A DNA stretch of 33,545 bases from JBJEDU01 sp051872395 (GCA_051872395.1 JBJEDU010000020.1:1-33545), one strand, 5' to 3'; shown: positions 6,877 to 16,591, numbered from the stretch's first letter. A program made the numbers and translations. Notes: generated by a model from the letters alone, not told the origin.

Positions 6877-8157
6877 TTATTTATTTCGATAAACTTGAGA
6901 TTTAAATAATAATTGAACTTCACGGCTATCGATTTTAATAGCACCTTGATCTTGTCCCCAACTGAAGTTTGTTGCAGCGTATATAACGCTATAGGAAACA
7001 CCACGGATAAATAGTGTTGGCTGCGCGCCTTCTTGAGGTTTAGATTTTAAACGGCCAGATTTTAATTCATAAGTAAAGTGTTTATAACAATCTTTACTGG
7101 TAAAGACCATCTTACCTAGTTTATTAAGTCGAGATTTAAGTTTTTTATAATTGCTTTTATGCATTTTATAATCTTTTTCAAGTTTCTTGTTATTATCAGA
7201 CGCGATTTTAACACTTTCTGCAGTGCGGTAACGATATTCTAATTCTCTATTATTTGATCTAAAACCATCATTGATCCATTCAACATTAAAATTGAATTGT
7301 TTTCTGATAGTTTCAAGCATTCTATCAATGACGTCTGGGTCGACAATCCATTCAAGAGTGTAACCATTTGGAAGATGTTTAAACTCTTCATATAAATTTT
7401 TCTCGTCAAGTTTAGAAATATTTTTATTTCCTTTTTTAATAACTTGATTTTTGTTTGGTTGAGAAGAGGCTTTGAGCAAATCTTTCTTAATTTTTGCGTC
7501 TTCTCTTTTTTGTTTCTTTTCTCTTTGATGTTCCAATCTTTCTTCTTCAGTTTCACTAACGTATTCTACTTCATTAGTTTCAACGACATCATAATAGAAA
7601 TCTTTTCCTTTTTTCAAACTAGTGACAAAAGAAGGAATCAAATATAAAACGACAGAAAATAAATTGACAATTGTAACAATCACAACATGCACTGCGACAT
7701 AAAATTTCGCACTGATGAACCATAAAACAAAGATGAGACCACTAATAATAAATCCCACTTGTGGAAGATAACATAAATTATAATTATCAGATTGTTTCGC
7801 ATCACATTCACGATACAAACTATAGATGAGCATAAAGCTCGCCGCTAAGTGGAGTAATAATCCTCCTTGATAAGATGAAAAAATATAAGATACGATGACA
7901 AATCCAACAGCGATAATCGCATTCAATATATCAAATATTGCATAAAGAACTTTATTCTTTCTAGTCAAAAGTGCGATAAAACAAGAAAAATAAACGCTGA
8001 TACCAAAGGTAAATAATGAATAAATACCATATGGATATTTAAAATTTTTAAAGCCTGTACATAAAATGACAATGACAGGAATAATGGTAAGAACAACAGA
8101 ATAAATAGCAATGCCTTTATTTATTTTAGATTTGCTCTCTTTAACTTTTTCGGGCAT
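6877..8157 (-). CDS. Six-helix membrane protein with a large cytoplasmic C-terminal domain, function unknown
   Basis: A 426-residue protein I do not recognise. The N-terminal half holds about six hydrophobic segments (near 14-34, 43-64, 70-92, 97-114, 130-150, 152-176). A highly charged linker follows (190-260, rich in E, K, R). The C-terminal half is soluble, with a likely coiled coil around 320-355 (KKLEKDYKMHKSNYKKLKSRL) and a mixed segment ending near SVIYAATNFSW. No catalytic motif stands out. GAGGAG precedes the ATG by nine bases. It is preceded by the plsC-like gene on the same strand, but a terminator separates them. Confidence 0.75.
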   Translation of the reverse strand: MPEKVKESKSKINKGIAIYSVVLTIIPVIVILCTGFKNFKYPYGIYSLFTFGISVYFSCFIALLTRKNKVLYAIFDILNAIIAVGFVIVSYIFSSYQGGLLLHLAASFMLIYSLYRECDAKQSDNYNLCYLPQVGFIISGLIFVLWFISAKFYVAVHVVIVTIVNLFSVVLYLIPSFVTSLKKGKDFYYDVVETNEVEYVSETEEERLEHQREKKQKREDAKIKKDLLKASSQPNKNQVIKKGNKNISKLDEKNLYEEFKHLPNGYTLEWIVDPDVIDRMLETIRKQFNFNVEWINDGFRSNNRELEYRYRTAESVKIASDNNKKLEKDYKMHKSNYKKLKSRLNKLGKMVFTSKDCYKHFTYELKSGRLKSKPQEGAQPTLFIRGVSYSVIYAATNFSWGQDQGAIKIDSREVQLLFKSQVYRNK

Positions 8158-8252
8158 AAATAGAATCTCCTCATTAAATTATTTATATTTAATAATCTTT
8201 TTTATTATAGTTTATGTATATTTTTATATAAAGATAAAAATAAACAAAAATT

Positions 8253-8284
8253 AAAAAAGTGTCGTTTTAAATGTTAACGACACT
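8253..8284 (-). terminator. Terminator of the PlsC-like gene
   Basis: A 9-bp stem, AGTGTCGTT (8258-8266) with AACGACACT (8276-8284). On the minus strand it is followed by a T-run. It lies 16 bases after the stop codon. Confidence 0.75.
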
Positions 8285-8299
8285 GAAGATTAAAATAAT

Positions 8300-9643
8300 T
8301 TAATTTTTGTATATTTCAAAATCGATATCTTTATCGATGTCTTTATACATATAGTCAAACCAAGAGAAATTTTTCCAATAGTTTTCATGAAGTCGATGCA
8401 TCTCTTGAATGAGCATATATATCTTTCCACCACTCTTATCATCTATGATGATATCTGTAGATTTCCCACCTGGATAAAAGGTCAATGTTTGTAAATCATC
8501 TTCAACACATGGACAGTAGACATCTTTATAAGATAAGTGCATTTCATATGGTTCATTAAATCTTGTTCCGATAAAATGAACACCTTGATGGTCGATAATA
8601 AAATCTCCCTCTCCTTGAACTTCATATAAAAGATGATGTTTTAATGTTTTATATTTTGGAAGACCACCAATTTTATAGTGACGTTTAAATGAATAATTTT
8701 CATCTCTTCTTATTTCTTGAATGATATTATGTCTTTCCCACTGTGTCCATTTGGAAGGAGTCTTTGGTAATACACAATCATCACTAAGTGGGGTCATGTT
8801 GTATTTTTCATCAAATTTCACACCATTACCACAATGAGTGCAATAAATTTGATCGTTTTTAGCGACCATTGAAAATTCTTTTCCACATTTTGGACATTTA
8901 TAACACATATCATCAAGGTGAGAAGTCATATAACCTTTCCCTTTATAACGGATTTGCTTTTCGATATTCCATAAATATTCATCATGATGGAAAACATTAT
9001 TGATAATGTCATTAATTTCTTCACTACTCTTTTCTTTCAAATCTTCAGGAGTGAATAATTTATACATTTTTAAATAAACTTTTCCACATTTATCCTTGAT
9101 ATCAACTTTATTAGATGAAAGGTAATGTCCACGATAATCAACCATATAAACTGGGACACCCATCTTTTTAATAAAAGATGCTGTACCAGGAGTGATTGGT
9201 TGATTATCACCAAAGACGGATGAAGTACCTTCAGGAGAGAAAGTGACAATTCCTCCTTGTTTGATAATACGGGTCATCGCCATTACCGCGTTGATGTCAC
9301 CATTATAAAATGGCTTTTTAGGAATAATTCTCGCTAATTTAAAAAGCCAGTCTAAATGGCTACGAAAAAATTCAGTATAACCAGCAACCATTGCAAACTT
9401 TCTTGGATGAAGCAATGTTTTTAAGAAAATATAATCTCTTCTAGATAAGTGATTCCAAATGACAAAACATCCAGTTGGACAATCATTTGGATTATCTATT
9501 ATTTCATATGTTGGGTGATATTTTTTGCTGAAAAAAGGAGAAATCGCTAAGAGTTGATATAGACCCCAAACAAAGTTATTGGCTAACGCTGTTGGTCTTT
9601 TAGCTAGTTCCTCTTCTAATGTTAATTTGGCTTTCATTGACAT
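8300..9643 (-). CDS. PlsC-type acyltransferase with zinc ribbon and possible PH-like C-terminus
   Basis: A 447-residue protein. Residues about 50-180 form a 1-acyl-glycerol-3-phosphate acyltransferase domain: motif I NHLSRRD (64-70, HX4D) and motif III FSPEGTSS (135-142). Such enzymes acylate lysophosphatidic acid in phospholipid synthesis. A zinc ribbon follows, CPKC (250-253) and CTHC (268-271). The last ~110 residues, with FIIDHQGVHFIGTRF and strand-rich sequence after it, resemble a PH/GRAM-like membrane-binding fold; this last part is a guess. Usual PlsC proteins have about 200-250 residues, so the tail is an addition. AAGGAAG precedes ATG 9643 by six bases. The substrate may not be the standard one. 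Confidence 0.85.
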   Translation of the reverse strand: MSMKAKLTLEEELAKRPTALANNFVWGLYQLLAISPFFSKKYHPTYEIIDNPNDCPTGCFVIWNHLSRRDYIFLKTLLHPRKFAMVAGYTEFFRSHLDWLFKLARIIPKKPFYNGDINAVMAMTRIIKQGGIVTFSPEGTSSVFGDNQPITPGTASFIKKMGVPVYMVDYRGHYLSSNKVDIKDKCGKVYLKMYKLFTPEDLKEKSSEEINDIINNVFHHDEYLWNIEKQIRYKGKGYMTSHLDDMCYKCPKCGKEFSMVAKNDQIYCTHCGNGVKFDEKYNMTPLSDDCVLPKTPSKWTQWERHNIIQEIRRDENYSFKRHYKIGGLPKYKTLKHHLLYEVQGEGDFIIDHQGVHFIGTRFNEPYEMHLSYKDVYCPCVEDDLQTLTFYPGGKSTDIIIDDKSGGKIYMLIQEMHRLHENYWKNFSWFDYMYKDIDKDIDFEIYKN

Positions 9644-9731
9644 ATTAAACTTCCTTACAAAACTAAAACTTATAATTCTAATTTCTTTCTTATTATATAT
9701 ATTAATAAAGAAGATAAAAAGAACTTTTTAG

Positions 9732-9750
9732 ACACTTTTAGTCAAAGTGT
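9732..9750. other. Inverted repeat between divergent genes
   Basis: ACACTTT (9732-9738) and AAAGTGT (9744-9750) around loop TAGTC. It lies in the 196-base gap between the PlsC-like gene and the small lipoprotein gene, upstream of the rightward promoter. It may be an operator; there is no T-run on the plus strand. Confidence 0.35.
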
Positions 9751-9772
9751 TGATTATCTATTTAAAAGTTAT

Positions 9773-9800
9773 TTGATAATTAACCAAAATTATATATAAT
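9773..9800 (+). promoter_or_regulatory. Promoter of the small lipoprotein gene
   Basis: TTGATA (9773-9778) and TATAAT (9795-9800) with a 16-base spacer, followed by a short leader with GGAG before ATG 9840. Confidence 0.6.
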
Positions 9801-9839
9801 CAATGTTAATTTAATAAAATTAAAGAATGGAGAAAAAAT

Positions 9840-10376
9840 ATGAAATTATTAAAGAAAATATTAATTGGCGCAGCATCCTTATTTTTATTAGCAGGTTGTT
9901 CTAAAACCCCAACTGTTGATGTTAGTGATGCTAGTGAGGCTAGTGAAACTAGTGAAGGTGGTAATTCTAGTAGCGGAGAAACAACCACTACCACAGCAAG
10001 CAAAGAAGAATTATACGCTGTCGCTTATACAATGAGCGTTAATCTTTTTGGAGAAGAAGATGCCGAAGATGCAATCTATGAAATGACTGCCGATACTTAT
10101 GGTCTTGATGGATACGCTATCTTTATTGATATGGATAGTGCCTATGATGGTGAAGACGTCATTAATTATGTGTTAGATTTTTGCCCAGAAGGTTTCAATT
10201 CTTATTATGATTTGTATAGCGGTTATTTTTCTGATGGAACTGAATATACCGCGATTGATTTAGCTAATGAAAGTGAAACAATATTTATTGATATTACTAC
10301 CTATATAGATGAAGAGATCTCCTTAGTGGATATCCTCATCCTTGATGAAGATAATTTCTCTTTATTATTTGAATAA
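9840..10376 (+). CDS. Small acidic lipoprotein, function unknown
   Basis: A 178-residue exported lipoprotein. It has a lysine-containing start, a hydrophobic stretch and lipobox LAGC with Cys at residue 20. A Ser/Thr/Glu-rich linker (about 28-55) follows, then an acidic domain rich in D, E and Y (pattern YGLDGYAIFIDMDSAYDGED). It should be anchored on the outer face of the membrane. I recognise no domain. It has its own promoter and terminator and runs against its neighbours, so it is monocistronic. Confidence 0.8.
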   Translation: MKLLKKILIGAASLFLLAGCSKTPTVDVSDASEASETSEGGNSSSGETTTTTASKEELYAVAYTMSVNLFGEEDAEDAIYEMTADTYGLDGYAIFIDMDSAYDGEDVINYVLDFCPEGFNSYYDLYSGYFSDGTEYTAIDLANESETIFIDITTYIDEEISLVDILILDEDNFSLLFE

Positions 10377-10400
10377 ACACTTTAATTAATATCCATAATA

Positions 10401-10448
10401 AAAGGAGCTGTTTTATAACCTAAAAGGTAAATGACAGCTCCTTTTTTT
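10401..10448. terminator. Bidirectional terminator between the lipoprotein gene and enolase
   Basis: GGAGCTGT (10404-10411) pairs with ACAGCTCC (10434-10441), with flanking A-run and T-run. It serves the convergent small lipoprotein and eno genes. Confidence 0.85.
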
Positions 10449-10473
10449 AAATATTAATTAAATGATATATAAA

Positions 10474-11781
10474 TTATTTAATGCAGTAGATGGATTTTTT
10501 ACCGTCGAAATGTGATACTTCACTTTCACCATGGTCATTTAATTCATCTTCAATTCTTAATAATTGATTGTATTTGGCAATACGATCAGTTCTTGAAGCA
10601 GAACCTGTTTTAATTTGACCAGCGTTAGTACCAACGACGATATCAGCGATTGTGGTATCTTCAGTTTCACCACTTCTATGGCTGACGATGGCGGTATAGC
10701 CTGCACGTTTGGCCATTTCAATGGCGTCAAATGTTTCAGTTAATGTACCAATTTGGTTAACTTTAATTAAGATGGCGTTCGCTACACCCATTTCAATACC
10801 CTTCGCTAAACGTTTGGTATTAGTAACGAATAAATCATCACCAACGAGTTGAACTTTCTTTCCTAATTTTTCAGTTAAGTATTTCCAACCTTCCCAGTCA
10901 TTTTCATCAAGACCATCTTCGATGGTAATAATTGGGAATTTTTCCACTAATTCGGAATAATATAAGTCGACCATTTCTTTGGATGTGAATTCACCTTTAT
11001 CGGCTTTTAAGACATATTTACCAGTTTCTGGATTATAGAATTCACTCGCCGCAACGTCAATTCCTAAGCAAACATCTTTACCAGGAACATAACCAGCAGC
11101 TTCAATGGCTTCCACCACTCTTTCAAATGCTTCAGTATTGCTATGAAGTTTTGGAGCATAACCACCTTCATCACCAACTGAGGTCACATATCCATTTTTC
11201 TTTAAGATATTCTTTAAAGAATGGAATACTTCTGCACCCATTTGTAAAGCTTTTCTAAAGCAGCATGCACCGACAGGAAGAATCATAATTTCTTGGAAAT
11301 CGATGCACCAATCAGCGTGAGCACCACCATTTAAGATGTTCATCATTGGAAGAGGTAATTGTTTCGCATTAACTCCACCAATATAACGATAAAGTGGCAT
11401 ACCTAATAAATCACTAGCAGCGCGGCAAACAGCAATACTAACACCTAAAATAGCGTTTGCTCCTAATTTTGATTTATTTGGAGTACCATCTAAGGCGATC
11501 ATCTTTTTATCGATAGCGACTTGATCTAAAGCACTCATTCCAACGATAACTGGAGCGATAACTTCGTTAACATTTTTAACAGCGGTTAAAACGCCTTTTC
11601 CTAAATAACGAGTTTTATCTCCATCACGGAGTTCAACAGCTTCATATTCACCTGTGGAAGCACCTGAAGGCACTAAAGCGCGACCAAACGCTCCGCTTTC
11701 AGTTGTTACTTCGACTTCAACAGTGGGATTACCACGGGAATCGAGAACTTCTCTTGCATAAATATTTGTAATAAATGGCAT
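10474..11781 (-). CDS. eno: Enolase
   Basis: A full-length 435-residue enolase (2-phosphoglycerate to phosphoenolpyruvate, cytoplasmic). Conserved parts: PSGASTG (38-44), H155, E164, catalytic E205 in GDEGGY, metal ligands D242, E288 and D315, catalytic K340 in LIKVNQIGTL and SHRSGET (367-373). Two positions usually Asn in the GGxHADNN segment are W158 and C159 here, next to the conserved H155. There are also several extra Cys (C159, C173, C174). AGGAG precedes the ATG by 12 bases. Monocistronic, with an AT-rich promoter region upstream. Confidence 0.97.
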   Translation of the reverse strand: MPFITNIYAREVLDSRGNPTVEVEVTTESGAFGRALVPSGASTGEYEAVELRDGDKTRYLGKGVLTAVKNVNEVIAPVIVGMSALDQVAIDKKMIALDGTPNKSKLGANAILGVSIAVCRAASDLLGMPLYRYIGGVNAKQLPLPMMNILNGGAHADWCIDFQEIMILPVGACCFRKALQMGAEVFHSLKNILKKNGYVTSVGDEGGYAPKLHSNTEAFERVVEAIEAAGYVPGKDVCLGIDVAASEFYNPETGKYVLKADKGEFTSKEMVDLYYSELVEKFPIITIEDGLDENDWEGWKYLTEKLGKKVQLVGDDLFVTNTKRLAKGIEMGVANAILIKVNQIGTLTETFDAIEMAKRAGYTAIVSHRSGETEDTTIADIVVGTNAGQIKTGSASRTDRIAKYNQLLRIEDELNDHGESEVSHFDGKKSIYCIK

Positions 11782-11846
11782 AAATAAACATTTCTCCTTT
11801 TTTCTACCGAATTTATTTTAAATTTTATTTAAAAAATAAGCAACAT

Positions 11847-11852
11847 ATTATA
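11847..11852 (-). promoter_or_regulatory. Likely -10 box of eno
   Basis: TATAAT on the minus strand, in the 88-base gap upstream of the enolase ATG. The -35 is not convincing. Confidence 0.35.
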
Positions 11853-11869
11853 TATAATTATCTTTTTTC

Positions 11870-13996
11870 TTAAGCTACTTTACTAACTGTCACTGTCACT
11901 TTATTTTTTTCAACTTTATCAAAAGTGATGATATATGGGAAATCTTCTCCATTATCCATCGTTGAGACGGAAGTATTTGATTTAGTTAAAAATTTTGAAT
12001 AATCACTAAAAGAGAAGACATCACCAGTATGGAATAAATCACTTGGTTCAAGAGTGCTTTTACTAGTGCCTAACGTATTTACTTTTTTAGATTGAATGAG
12101 AGTAATTAATTTAAAGTCCTCTAAAGAGGTTGGTGATGGATAAGCATAAGCAGAAGCATCATAACTATTATTAGGACCAATAATTACTTGTGTACTAGAA
12201 GATTTTAATTCTTCATCCAATTCTTCTCTCGTATTGATTAAATAACCATTATTGATGTTGTAATACGAATGAGCGTACAACCTTGAATCAACATGGTATA
12301 ATTTCACCCCAAAATCAGATGAGGTTAAACCAAATATCGAGCCATTATTGTTCCAATCGTATTCATTATTACCATATGGAGAGAATAATTCTAATAAGAA
12401 ATATTCATCAAAAGCTGAATTATTGAAGGTAGATACATCAGCAGGAATAATCAAACAATCTCCATTGATACTCGCAGCAGATAAAGTTATGGTCGTTGAA
12501 TCTAAAGAACCGTCGATGACATATGGTTTCACCCAACCCATCGAAAATTTCGAATAAGAGTTCCAATCAAAAACATTGTATGATTGCATATCTGCTCCAC
12601 CAATATAGTCAATTGTTGAATCTTCAGTGTAATCATAATAATCTTCTAAGCCAAAAATATGACCTTGTTCATGAATTTGAGTTCTTGCACTTGAAAAGTG
12701 AGCGAGACTACTCATGCTGTAAGTATTGACGCTTGGATCAGAAGGTGTTCCAAAAACACCAGTATTATACATATGAGGCCAAAGTGGTTCATTCCATTTA
12801 ACGCTAGACCCAGCGTTAGATATAAAATGAATAGAATCAATCGCCCCATCTTTATTGAGGTCATATTCACTCCAATCAATATCTGGATTAGTGTCTTTAG
12901 TATATGTTAAAGCGCGATCTAAAACTGTGAATAAGGTTTGATATGTTTTATCATCGTTGATATTAGACATCGAATATGTTTCATCGGTTTCATAATATAC
13001 AGGGGCGACCATTCCTGAAAAAGAAACATTACCAAAAGAAGCACGGGAATAATATGTCGAGAAAGAGTTCCATCCTTTATTTGTTTCAACCGTCCCAAAA
13101 TAGGCGTTATTAACAAATTGGACATAATCATCAGACCAATTGTAATAATTTGGTAAAGAACCAATTGGTAATTCGATAGGAATAACTAATATTTTGACAT
13201 CTCCTTGACTTGGAGCGAAGCGGTCAGAATAATCTGTGCTCACCATCGTTGGCTCATCAATTTGATAATAACCTCGAGATTTTAAAACATTTAAATTAAT
13301 GTTAGAAGTAACTAAAGATTTATTATGTTTGAGATTTAATACATATGTATTACCAATGGCGATTTTTTCATTTATCACATTAGTGTTTGTGTTACCATTT
13401 TTAAATAATGAAACAGTGACGAAAGTTTGTGATTCATCATAATCAAAATATTCATCGATAATTTCACTTCCTGTCGTATAGGAAATCTTATATTCTAAAC
13501 TTGTTAAATCAACATAATCATCAACAATCGCAGAATATGAGGAATTAAGAATTGTAATCGCATTCGCGGAATAATTTAATTCTTCCCCACCTTGGACATA
13601 TATTTGACAAGTCGCATTACGAGTCGCTAAATTGTAGGAAAAAGAAACGTTGACTGTGTAATTTCCACTTCTATCGAATTTATCATCTAAACCAATGAGC
13701 ACACTATCATTGTAGTAAATGCTATTAATTGTGTATCTTAAAACATCAATTTTCTTTTCTTGTCCGCTTGAATATTTTTCATAAAACGCTAATTTAGCGT
13801 GTTCTTTATAAACGTCACCAATTTTATAATCAGTGTAAGAATCTTTGGCGACAAAGCCAACACTATTTCCTAATGGGATACTCGAAGATTCTTCTTGTGA
13901 TTCATCATCACTACTACTGCTGGGGAATAATTGAATATTACAACCAGTAAGTAAAAGAGGAATTAAAATTAATGGGGTAAACAATTTCTTTTTCAT
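11870..13996 (-). CDS. M6-family metalloprotease lipoprotein
   Basis: A 708-residue lipoprotein with lipobox LLTGC (Cys 19), then an acidic Ser-rich linker. About residues 45-240 are strand-rich and may hold Ig-like domains. A peptidase domain follows with HEQGHIFGLEDYYD (442-455): zinc ligands H442, H446 and D452 and base E443, as in immune-inhibitor-A-type M6 peptidases. DLNKDGAID (379-387) looks like a calcium loop. It is expected to be tethered outside the cell and to degrade host or diet proteins. It is last in an operon with two lipoproteins; its AAGGAG site follows the upstream stop closely (16-base gap). Confidence 0.9.
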   Translation of the reverse strand: MKKKLFTPLILIPLLLTGCNIQLFPSSSSDDESQEESSSIPLGNSVGFVAKDSYTDYKIGDVYKEHAKLAFYEKYSSGQEKKIDVLRYTINSIYYNDSVLIGLDDKFDRSGNYTVNVSFSYNLATRNATCQIYVQGGEELNYSANAITILNSSYSAIVDDYVDLTSLEYKISYTTGSEIIDEYFDYDESQTFVTVSLFKNGNTNTNVINEKIAIGNTYVLNLKHNKSLVTSNINLNVLKSRGYYQIDEPTMVSTDYSDRFAPSQGDVKILVIPIELPIGSLPNYYNWSDDYVQFVNNAYFGTVETNKGWNSFSTYYSRASFGNVSFSGMVAPVYYETDETYSMSNINDDKTYQTLFTVLDRALTYTKDTNPDIDWSEYDLNKDGAIDSIHFISNAGSSVKWNEPLWPHMYNTGVFGTPSDPSVNTYSMSSLAHFSSARTQIHEQGHIFGLEDYYDYTEDSTIDYIGGADMQSYNVFDWNSYSKFSMGWVKPYVIDGSLDSTTITLSAASINGDCLIIPADVSTFNNSAFDEYFLLELFSPYGNNEYDWNNNGSIFGLTSSDFGVKLYHVDSRLYAHSYYNINNGYLINTREELDEELKSSSTQVIIGPNNSYDASAYAYPSPTSLEDFKLITLIQSKKVNTLGTSKSTLEPSDLFHTGDVFSFSDYSKFLTKSNTSVSTMDNGEDFPYIITFDKVEKNKVTVTVSKVA

Positions 13997-14012
13997 ATAT
14001 AAACAAAACTCC

Positions 14013-15320
14013 TTAATTATTTAAATCAATGATTTGAAGTGTCGCGGACACTAAATCATATTCACTAGAATATAGCAAGAAGAAATAATATTCGCCACAT
14101 ATATTAATTTGGAAGCGATTATCTTCTAATTCGCTGATAAGTCCAGATGGAATATTAGCTAAGTCAATATAATCATAACCATATTGATTATAGATTGGTT
14201 CCACTAAAGCGAGATTATCTCTTGCGGTAAATGAATATGATAAAGAAGTATCACTGACATTTAAAGGAATCGAATAAGCATAACCTTTAAATGATGGATA
14301 ATCTTTTTGATAAACGGAAGTCATATTGACGACATTTTCTTTCAATGTCACATTAATAAAATTACCTTCACTATCAAATGAAGAAATAAGAGGAGTGAAT
14401 GAAGCGCTTAATCCATCATTGATATTTGGAAGAGTGTAAGTTGGAAGTGATGTCCCATAAGTATATTCATAGACATCTTCTGTTTCATAAATTAATTTTG
14501 GACTCGATAAATATTTATTTGAGAAGTTTTCTAATAATTTCTTTTGATTAATAAATTTCACTTCTTTTAAAACATAACCAAATGTTGAATTATTAGAGAA
14601 AGTATATGATTGAGTGTCAATTGATAAAGTTGGAAGTTTTTTCGTTTCATCGTAAGGATAAAGTGGATTAACAACCATCTCTATTTCCTGATTAGTGTGA
14701 TAAGCAATGACTGTATCTTTGTTTTTTCTAACGAACACTAAGTTGTTCGAAGAAGAAAATAATTGATCAAAATCTAAATTGCTAAATAAATATGAAAGTT
14801 TATAGACAGTCCAATTGGTTTCAATTTCATCGTATGTAAATATTTCATCATCGACATCGTAGGAAGTATTTTTATATCCTTTGTTATATGATTCTTCTAA
14901 ATACGAATAACGAGAATAAACATTATATTCTTCATTTCTACTCATAATCCAACTAGAAAATGTTTTATTGACGACACTTGAAGTGGTAAAACCAGTCGCC
15001 GTTATCGAATTAGTGGTTTTCAAAGTTGAAGAAGAACTCAATGCGTTATTTTCATACACTAAAGTTTCGCAGTTATAAGAATAGTTATTAATTTGAGAAT
15101 TTAAGTGAACAGTTTCACTAATTTCATATTCTTTCTTTTCTTTGGAATTAACTAATTTTTTAACATTGACACGATTTAATAATACTTCTTTGCTTAAAGA
15201 GAATACCTCATCCGCACTCAATTTGAGTAAATTATCACCATAAAGAGAGGAAGAAGAATCACATGAAGATAAAAGAATTAAAGAAGAGGCAATGAGTAAG
15301 AGAAATCTTTTGTTTTTCAT
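14013..15320 (-). CDS. Lipoprotein of unknown function (paralogue of the next gene)
   Basis: A 435-residue lipoprotein with lipobox LSSC (Cys 20). The mature part is rich in S, N, Y and T and predicted to be strand-rich. No known domain was recognised. It has the same layout as its upstream neighbour: similar length, a VNPLYP motif followed by an FGYVL segment, and long Tyr/Ser stretches. Ribosome site GGGAGGT. It sits 14 bases after the upstream gene and 16 before the M6 protease gene, so the three are co-transcribed. It may bind substrate or assist the protease; that is inference. Confidence 0.8.
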   Translation of the reverse strand: MKNKRFLLLIASSLILLSSCDSSSSLYGDNLLKLSADEVFSLSKEVLLNRVNVKKLVNSKEKKEYEISETVHLNSQINNYSYNCETLVYENNALSSSSTLKTTNSITATGFTTSSVVNKTFSSWIMSRNEEYNVYSRYSYLEESYNKGYKNTSYDVDDEIFTYDEIETNWTVYKLSYLFSNLDFDQLFSSSNNLVFVRKNKDTVIAYHTNQEIEMVVNPLYPYDETKKLPTLSIDTQSYTFSNNSTFGYVLKEVKFINQKKLLENFSNKYLSSPKLIYETEDVYEYTYGTSLPTYTLPNINDGLSASFTPLISSFDSEGNFINVTLKENVVNMTSVYQKDYPSFKGYAYSIPLNVSDTSLSYSFTARDNLALVEPIYNQYGYDYIDLANIPSGLISELEDNRFQINICGEYYFFLLYSSEYDLVSATLQIIDLNN

Positions 15321-15334
15321 TATTTTTTACCTCC

Positions 15335-16591
15335 CTAATTAATCCCAATTGATAGAGAAATGAACAATGTTTCAATATCGACGATTTGTCCACTTCTATC
15401 GAAAGAGAAAAGTATTAATAGTTTCGTGTTGTAATGCGATTTAAAATAAGAAAGACTATCTTCTATATCTAAATCGTTATAAATAATATTTAAATCATTT
15501 CTAGAAAAATATGGAAAACCATATTTAGTGTCTTCCCCATTATTTCTAGTAATAAAAGAATAAATCTCGTCTTTTGAAAAGTTGAGATAGGATATTGCGT
15601 AAGTATAATTATCATCGTAAATCGATGTATAAGATAAATTGATTCTTGTACGAGAGAGTTCGATTAATGAATCATCATAGACCGCTAAATAAGGAACAGG
15701 AATATATCGACTCTCTTCTTCAACAAATGAAAAAGAAACAGCCTTTTTTGAATCATATGAATAAGTCATAACTTTTTCATTTTCTTCCACTAAGATGGGA
15801 GATTCATAAATATCTCCAGTTAAAGAAGTGATATGGTAAATATTATTCTTTTCTGCTGAATAATCGATGACCCATCCAAGGTTTGAATCCTTTTTAAAAG
15901 AACGGACTCTCATAATTTCATTGAAAATAATGATTTGTTCTTCTGGATGAAGTGGATTAGCGATCAATCCTTCATCTACTGATTGGGAAAAGGCATATAA
16001 TTTATTATCTTTCGTCCCATAAGAATAAGAAGAATAAGTATATCCATCAGATAATAATTCATTGATGTTCATTCTCCATTTAATATCGACTTCCTCAAAG
16101 GAAGAAAAAGTATCGATGCTACTTGAGGAAATCTTTTCGATTTTAGAATTAGGGTTTTTAATACTGATAGAGGAATATAAATCATAGTTTCCGGGATTAG
16201 TTATTGAAACATCAACCCATTCATTCATATCGATTTCATATTCGCTATAATAGGAACCTTCTAAACCATTACCATAGAGAGAATAATTGGAATAATGTAA
16301 AGAATAAGCGTAGTTGCTATAAATATTTAAAGTGCTGTTTTCTTCAATAGTTTTGTATTCAGCGTATTGTTTCGCTGCTCCTGAATAAACTTTTCTCTTA
16401 TCAACTTTGGTCGTTTGTTCAATGACTAATTTTGATGCTTTAAATAAATTATTAGTCGCTTGATTTGAGACATAAACTGCCTCTTGTTCATTTATAATCG
16501 CTAAACCATTTACTTCAAATGGATCAGTTTTGACACAGCTTGATAGAGAAAGAAGTGATAGAAGTAAAAATATATAATTTCTTTTTTTCAT
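15335..16591 (-). CDS. Lipoprotein of unknown function, first gene of the protease operon
   Basis: A 418-residue lipoprotein with lipobox LSSC (Cys 19). It is strand-rich and contains ANPLHP and LGWVI, matching VNPLYP and FGYVL in the downstream lipoprotein, so the two are likely diverged duplicates. No enzyme motif was seen. AAAGGAG precedes the ATG. There is a 74-base AT-rich gap before it with no clear terminator, so it could also receive transcripts from the aminopeptidase and lipid kinase genes. Confidence 0.8.
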   Translation of the reverse strand: MKKRNYIFLLLSLLSLSSCVKTDPFEVNGLAIINEQEAVYVSNQATNNLFKASKLVIEQTTKVDKRKVYSGAAKQYAEYKTIEENSTLNIYSNYAYSLHYSNYSLYGNGLEGSYYSEYEIDMNEWVDVSITNPGNYDLYSSISIKNPNSKIEKISSSSIDTFSSFEEVDIKWRMNINELLSDGYTYSSYSYGTKDNKLYAFSQSVDEGLIANPLHPEEQIIIFNEIMRVRSFKKDSNLGWVIDYSAEKNNIYHITSLTGDIYESPILVEENEKVMTYSYDSKKAVSFSFVEEESRYIPVPYLAVYDDSLIELSRTRINLSYTSIYDDNYTYAISYLNFSKDEIYSFITRNNGEDTKYGFPYFSRNDLNIIYNDLDIEDSLSYFKSHYNTKLLILFSFDRSGQIVDIETLFISLSIGIN

